Shown one piece after another: positions 6,340-8,437 of a DNA stretch of 8,437 nt. The translations under genes and the position numbers were made by a program. Below the pieces are notes generated by a model. The model was given only the letters and a program-made list of their open reading frames with translations, made no database searches and had not been told where the DNA came from. This DNA comes from an uncultured Mycoplasmatota bacterium (GTDB taxonomy: Bacteria > Bacillota_I > Bacilli_A > RF39 > UBA660): contig URWD01000038.1 in assembly GCA_900551525.1 (NCBI GenBank), positions 1 through 8,437 on the forward strand. Reading direction: 5' to 3'. Every line of letters starts with the position of its first letter. Position 1 is the first letter of the stretch.

Positions 6340-6368
6340 ATTTTATCATTTTGATGTTTTAAAAGCAA
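6340..6368 (-). promoter_or_regulatory. Promoter-like site upstream of the nuclease remnant
   Basis: Read on the minus strand, TTGCTT (6368-6363) is followed after exactly 17 nt by TAAAAT (6345-6340, 5 of 6), preceded by TGA (6348-6346). This is the same extended -10 form as the other promoters here. A transcript would start near 6333 and first meet an ATG at 6301 that is followed immediately by TAA. Confidence 0.5.
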
Positions 6369-6380
6369 GCTTTTTTAATA

Positions 6381-6418
6381 AAAAAAGAAGTAGAAAATTA
6401 TTTTAATTTTCTACTTCT
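6381..6418 (-). terminator. Terminator of the M3-type peptidase gene, overlapping its stop codon
   Basis: A perfect 15-bp stem (6386-6400 with 6404-6418) has a 3-nt loop. On the minus strand it is followed by a run of T residues (6386-6381). The peptidase stop codon (6400-6398) lies at the inner end of the stem, and the last six codons form the other arm. There is no T tract on the plus side, so it acts in one direction. Confidence 0.85.
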
Positions 6419-7477
6419 ATTATGAATGAAATTTGTATAATCTTGGGCTTTATTTGCATCTAGTAATTCTAGTTTTTCAAGTTCGTGAAAGTATTCTTCA
6501 CATGATAACTCTCCATTTAAATTAATTATTTTATTTACGAGATAAAAAGCTTTATCTCTATCCATTTTATAAATCATAAATAGGTTAGTGGCCACCAGAA
6601 AAGCAAACACATAAATATAATCTCTACCAGGCTTTAAATACATAATACTAGAAATATCATCTTTACTTAAATTTTCCACTAAAGTATCAATATTACTTCT
6701 AAGTTGTAATCTATTTTCATATTTAGTAATACTTATAGCATTTAATAACACAAATTCGTTTTTTAAATTTTTAGCATTTTCTAAATGTTCATCTAAAGTA
6801 GAATAACCAGTTATTATCGCAGGTCTTGTAAATTCTCCTTTTACAAAATATTCATTACATATAAGTTCAAAGAAAATACTTATTATTTCCACATAAACAT
6901 TTAAATCACGAAATAAATTATTTTGAAAATTCATATTAAACTCTATAGCATGACCAAATTCATGAGCAAAAGTATTTAAATCCTCAAAAGAGTATCTTTT
7001 AAATACTTGAATATACGTTTTTTTAAAATATTCTAAGTAAATTGTTTCTCCTGTAAAACTTACTTCTGGACTATCTAAAAAATGAATATTCTTTTTATTT
7101 TCTCTATATATTTTACAAAATAAATCATATATTTCTTTCGTAGTGCCATTTCTAAAGAATTCATGAAGTAAATCTAATATGTCTTTTTTAGAAAGTATTG
7201 TTTCATCACTAGAAAAACTTGGTATATAATTGTTTTTTATATTAGCAATATTTTTTATATAAGGCCATATAAATTTTGTTTTAGTAAGTTCCAAATAATC
7301 CTCTTCAAGAAGTATTTCTATTTCACCTGGCACACGTTCTTTAGATAGACATATTTCAATTACTTTCATGGTATCACAGATTTTTTCTAATTCTTCTTTA
7401 TCAATTACTGTTCTTTTAAGCTTTTGAAGTATATTATATTTATCTTTAAGTTCTTTTCTATACCAGTTAAATTCCAT
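6398..7477 (-). CDS. Short M3-type zinc metallopeptidase (oligoendopeptidase-like)
   Basis: Probable cytosolic zinc peptidase acting on peptides; the substrate is unknown. In its 359 residues, AHEFGHAIEF (171-180) supplies the HExxH zinc site (H172, E173, H176). The segment VYVEIISIFFE (194-204) lies 25 residues later and matches the M3 pattern DFvE-PSQ-fE, with E197 as the expected third zinc ligand. GRDYIYVFAFLVA (284-296) resembles the tyrosine-bearing substrate segment near the C-terminus of M3 enzymes. Well-known M3 peptidases (PepF, thimet type) have roughly 560-700 residues, so the N-terminal half is much reduced. The first 50 residues are charged, with no signal peptide or membrane segment. 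The start has a good GAGGG site (7488-7484). The gene is transcribed alone, divergent from the surface protein gene, and ends in its own terminator. Assignment to M3 rests on motifs only; a related gluzincin family is possible. Confidence 0.82.
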   Translation of the reverse strand: MEFNWYRKELKDKYNILQKLKRTVIDKEELEKICDTMKVIEICLSKERVPGEIEILLEEDYLELTKTKFIWPYIKNIANIKNNYIPSFSSDETILSKKDILDLLHEFFRNGTTKEIYDLFCKIYRENKKNIHFLDSPEVSFTGETIYLEYFKKTYIQVFKRYSFEDLNTFAHEFGHAIEFNMNFQNNLFRDLNVYVEIISIFFELICNEYFVKGEFTRPAIITGYSTLDEHLENAKNLKNEFVLLNAISITKYENRLQLRSNIDTLVENLSKDDISSIMYLKPGRDYIYVFAFLVATNLFMIYKMDRDKAFYLVNKIINLNGELSCEEYFHELEKLELLDANKAQDYTNFIHNRSRKLK

Positions 7478-7499
7478 GATAATCCCTCGTTTAGTGGTT

Positions 7500-7527
7500 A
7501 TGATAACATATTTTTTGTAAATATTAA
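7500..7527 (-). promoter_or_regulatory. Extended -10 promoter of the peptidase gene
   Basis: On the minus strand, TGTTATCAT (7508-7500) is an extended -10 (TG, T, TATCAT). A partial -35, TTAATA (7527-7522, 4 of 6), lies 16 nt upstream. The transcript would start near 7493, leaving a leader of about 15 nt. Confidence 0.55.
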
Positions 7528-7540
7528 AGAAAAATCTTTA
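7525..7540. promoter_or_regulatory. Operator-like inverted repeat between divergent promoters
   Basis: TAAAGA (7525-7530) and TCTTTA (7535-7540) form a perfect dyad with a 4-bp A spacer. Its centre (7532.5) nearly coincides with the midpoint between the two divergent -35 boxes (7522-7527 minus, 7537-7542 plus), so a bound dimer could cover both. Six-base AT-rich dyads occur by chance in such DNA, so this is a candidate only. Confidence 0.35.
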
Positions 7541-7565
7541 TATTATTTTAAAAAAATGTTATACT
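7537..7565 (+). promoter_or_regulatory. Extended -10 promoter of the surface protein gene
   Basis: TGTTATACT (7557-7565) is an extended -10 (TG, T, TATACT with 5 of 6 consensus bases). TTTATA (7537-7542, 4 of 6) lies 17 nt upstream as the -35. The expected leader is about 17 nt and carries AGGTGAT (7577-7583). Confidence 0.6.
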
Positions 7566-7588
7566 TATTAAAGAATAGGTGATATATT

Positions 7589-8437
7589 ATGAAGAAAATA
7601 GATAAACGTAAAATATTTTTAGTAATTATAATTATATTAATATTAATAGTTATAGCTTTATTTATTGGCAAATTTACATTTTCTTATTTAGCACCAGATA
7701 TATCTGAAGATATAAATAGTAAAGGTGAAGTAACAGCAAGTGGGGATACAATTATATTTAATAATGGAAAAGCTTTAACACTTTCAGCCACAACAGATAA
7801 TTTTACAACTGGTGGTACCAATTTAACAAGTACAACTAATCCAACAGCTAAGTTAGTGGCATCAAGTAAAACAAATAAAGCAGATGCAACATATTATGTT
7901 GGTGTTTATATTAAAAATAATACTTATACATATTCAACAACAGCTAAAACACCTGAAGTGCTTTTGACAATTAAAGATGAAAAAGGAAGTAATGTTACAT
8001 CAGTAGATGGCCTCACATACACAACTTCTGGAGGAATATCAGGTTTTGATGTAACTGATAAAACAGGACTATTTAATATTAAAACTGATTATCCAATAGC
8101 AACAACATCATCTACAACAGGTACAACACATACATGGACATTTACTTTAACATTTGTTAACCTATCAACAGATCAATCCATTAATGAAAATGCAAATATG
8201 AATATAGATGTATATTTACAAAAAAAAGCATTTCCATCAACTGTAGCAGATGTGTGTAGTGGGGGAGAAACACTTGCTAGTTGTGTAACTACATTAAGCC
8301 AAAAAAGTATAAGCCCAGAAACAAACATCTATCATCATGATACTAGCCTAACAAATGGAGCAGGAGACAACTCATACAGATTTGCAGGAGCAAGTGATGT
8401 AGTAAATAACTTTGTATGCTTTGGAAGTAACGAAAGT
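7589..8437 (+). CDS. N-terminal part of a membrane-anchored or secreted surface protein, cut by the window edge
   Basis: The frame is open from the ATG at 7589 to the last base (283 codons, no stop), so the C-terminus is unseen. The start follows AGGTGAT (7577-7583) at 5-nt spacing. The protein begins MKKIDKRK, then a long hydrophobic helix of isoleucine and leucine (about 9-27): an uncleaved anchor or export signal. Residues 45-212 are rich in Thr, Ser and Asn, with alternating beta-type segments (YYVGVYIKN, TWTFTLTFVNLSTDQSINENA). This resembles the extracellular beta-sandwich domains of secreted matrix or pilin-like proteins. After a short cysteine-containing join (C223, C232), a second module contains YHHD, GAGDNSYRFAGA and NNFVCFGS (C277). 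I recall similar wording in large surface proteins of uncultured gut Firmicutes, function unknown. Codon use changes near 8297, at this second module. It is divergent from the peptidase gene. Anchoring by the sortase at 1942 would need a sorting signal beyond the window. Confidence 0.82.
   Translation, partial: MKKIDKRKIFLVIIIILILIVIALFIGKFTFSYLAPDISEDINSKGEVTASGDTIIFNNGKALTLSATTDNFTTGGTNLTSTTNPTAKLVASSKTNKADATYYVGVYIKNNTYTYSTTAKTPEVLLTIKDEKGSNVTSVDGLTYTTSGGISGFDVTDKTGLFNIKTDYPIATTSSTTGTTHTWTFTLTFVNLSTDQSINENANMNIDVYLQKKAFPSTVADVCSGGETLASCVTTLSQKSISPETNIYHHDTSLTNGAGDNSYRFAGASDVVNNFVCFGSNES

Noticed and set aside
6361..6376. Hairpin AAAAGC-AA-GCTTTT with a T run
   Set aside because: The loop would be only 2 nt, so the stem cannot close fully, and the segment overlaps the -35 box of the minus-strand promoter candidate.
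1..8437. Mycoplasma-type genetic code (TGA as tryptophan)
   Set aside because: Tryptophan is TGG throughout, no gene has an in-frame TGA, and reading through the TGA at 5604-5602 would run into the bidirectional terminator.
1..8437. CRISPR array, tRNA or rRNA genes, insertion sequence ends
   Set aside because: No regularly spaced repeats, cloverleaf-like segments, conserved rRNA stretches, transposase frame or terminal inverted repeats with target duplications were seen on reading both strands.

Overview
The window is very AT-rich DNA read with the standard bacterial code. Tryptophan is TGG in every gene, and TGA acts as a stop (end of the nuclease remnant, 5604-5602, minus strand). Strong Shine-Dalgarno sites, a class I aldolase of the Staphylococcus type, a class B sortase and a low-GC style dCMP deaminase all point to a Firmicutes/Bacilli-like organism. 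The surface-protein motifs at the right end resemble those I recall from uncultured gut lineages close to the Mollicutes. A sortase implies a peptidoglycan wall, and the code is not that of Mycoplasma. The lineage is an inference from gene content only.

Layout. 1-1380: hisS, preceded by a terminator-like hairpin that may be a leader attenuator, and closed by a terminator built over its own stop codon. 1391-3752: a three-gene unit on the plus strand (dCMP deaminase, sortase B, class I fructose-bisphosphate aldolase), with one promoter and one strong terminator. 3761-4687: a small MscS-type channel with its own promoter. 4743-5595: rpmG and efp under a near-consensus extended -10 promoter, followed by two terminators, the second a GC-rich bidirectional palindrome. 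5602-6368: on the minus strand, a start-less, N-terminally truncated DUF1016/YhcG-type PDDEXK nuclease that still has a promoter-like site. 6381-7527: on the minus strand, an unusually short M3-type zinc peptidase. 7537-8437: divergent from the peptidase, the 5' part of a membrane-anchored or secreted surface protein cut by the window edge. It has no stop codon inside the window.

Most genes are housekeeping: translation (HisRS, L33, EF-P), nucleotide and sugar metabolism, and osmotic protection. The accessory content lies between 5600 and the right end. The most interesting part is the divergent peptidase/surface-protein pair. Its two promoters lie back to back, with an inverted repeat centred between their -35 boxes, and the surface protein changes codon use sharply near 8297, as if modular. 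I see no complete new defence or secretion system. The nuclease remnant is the only trace of a defence-type or mobile gene. There are no tRNA or rRNA genes, CRISPR arrays or insertion sequences that I can recognise.
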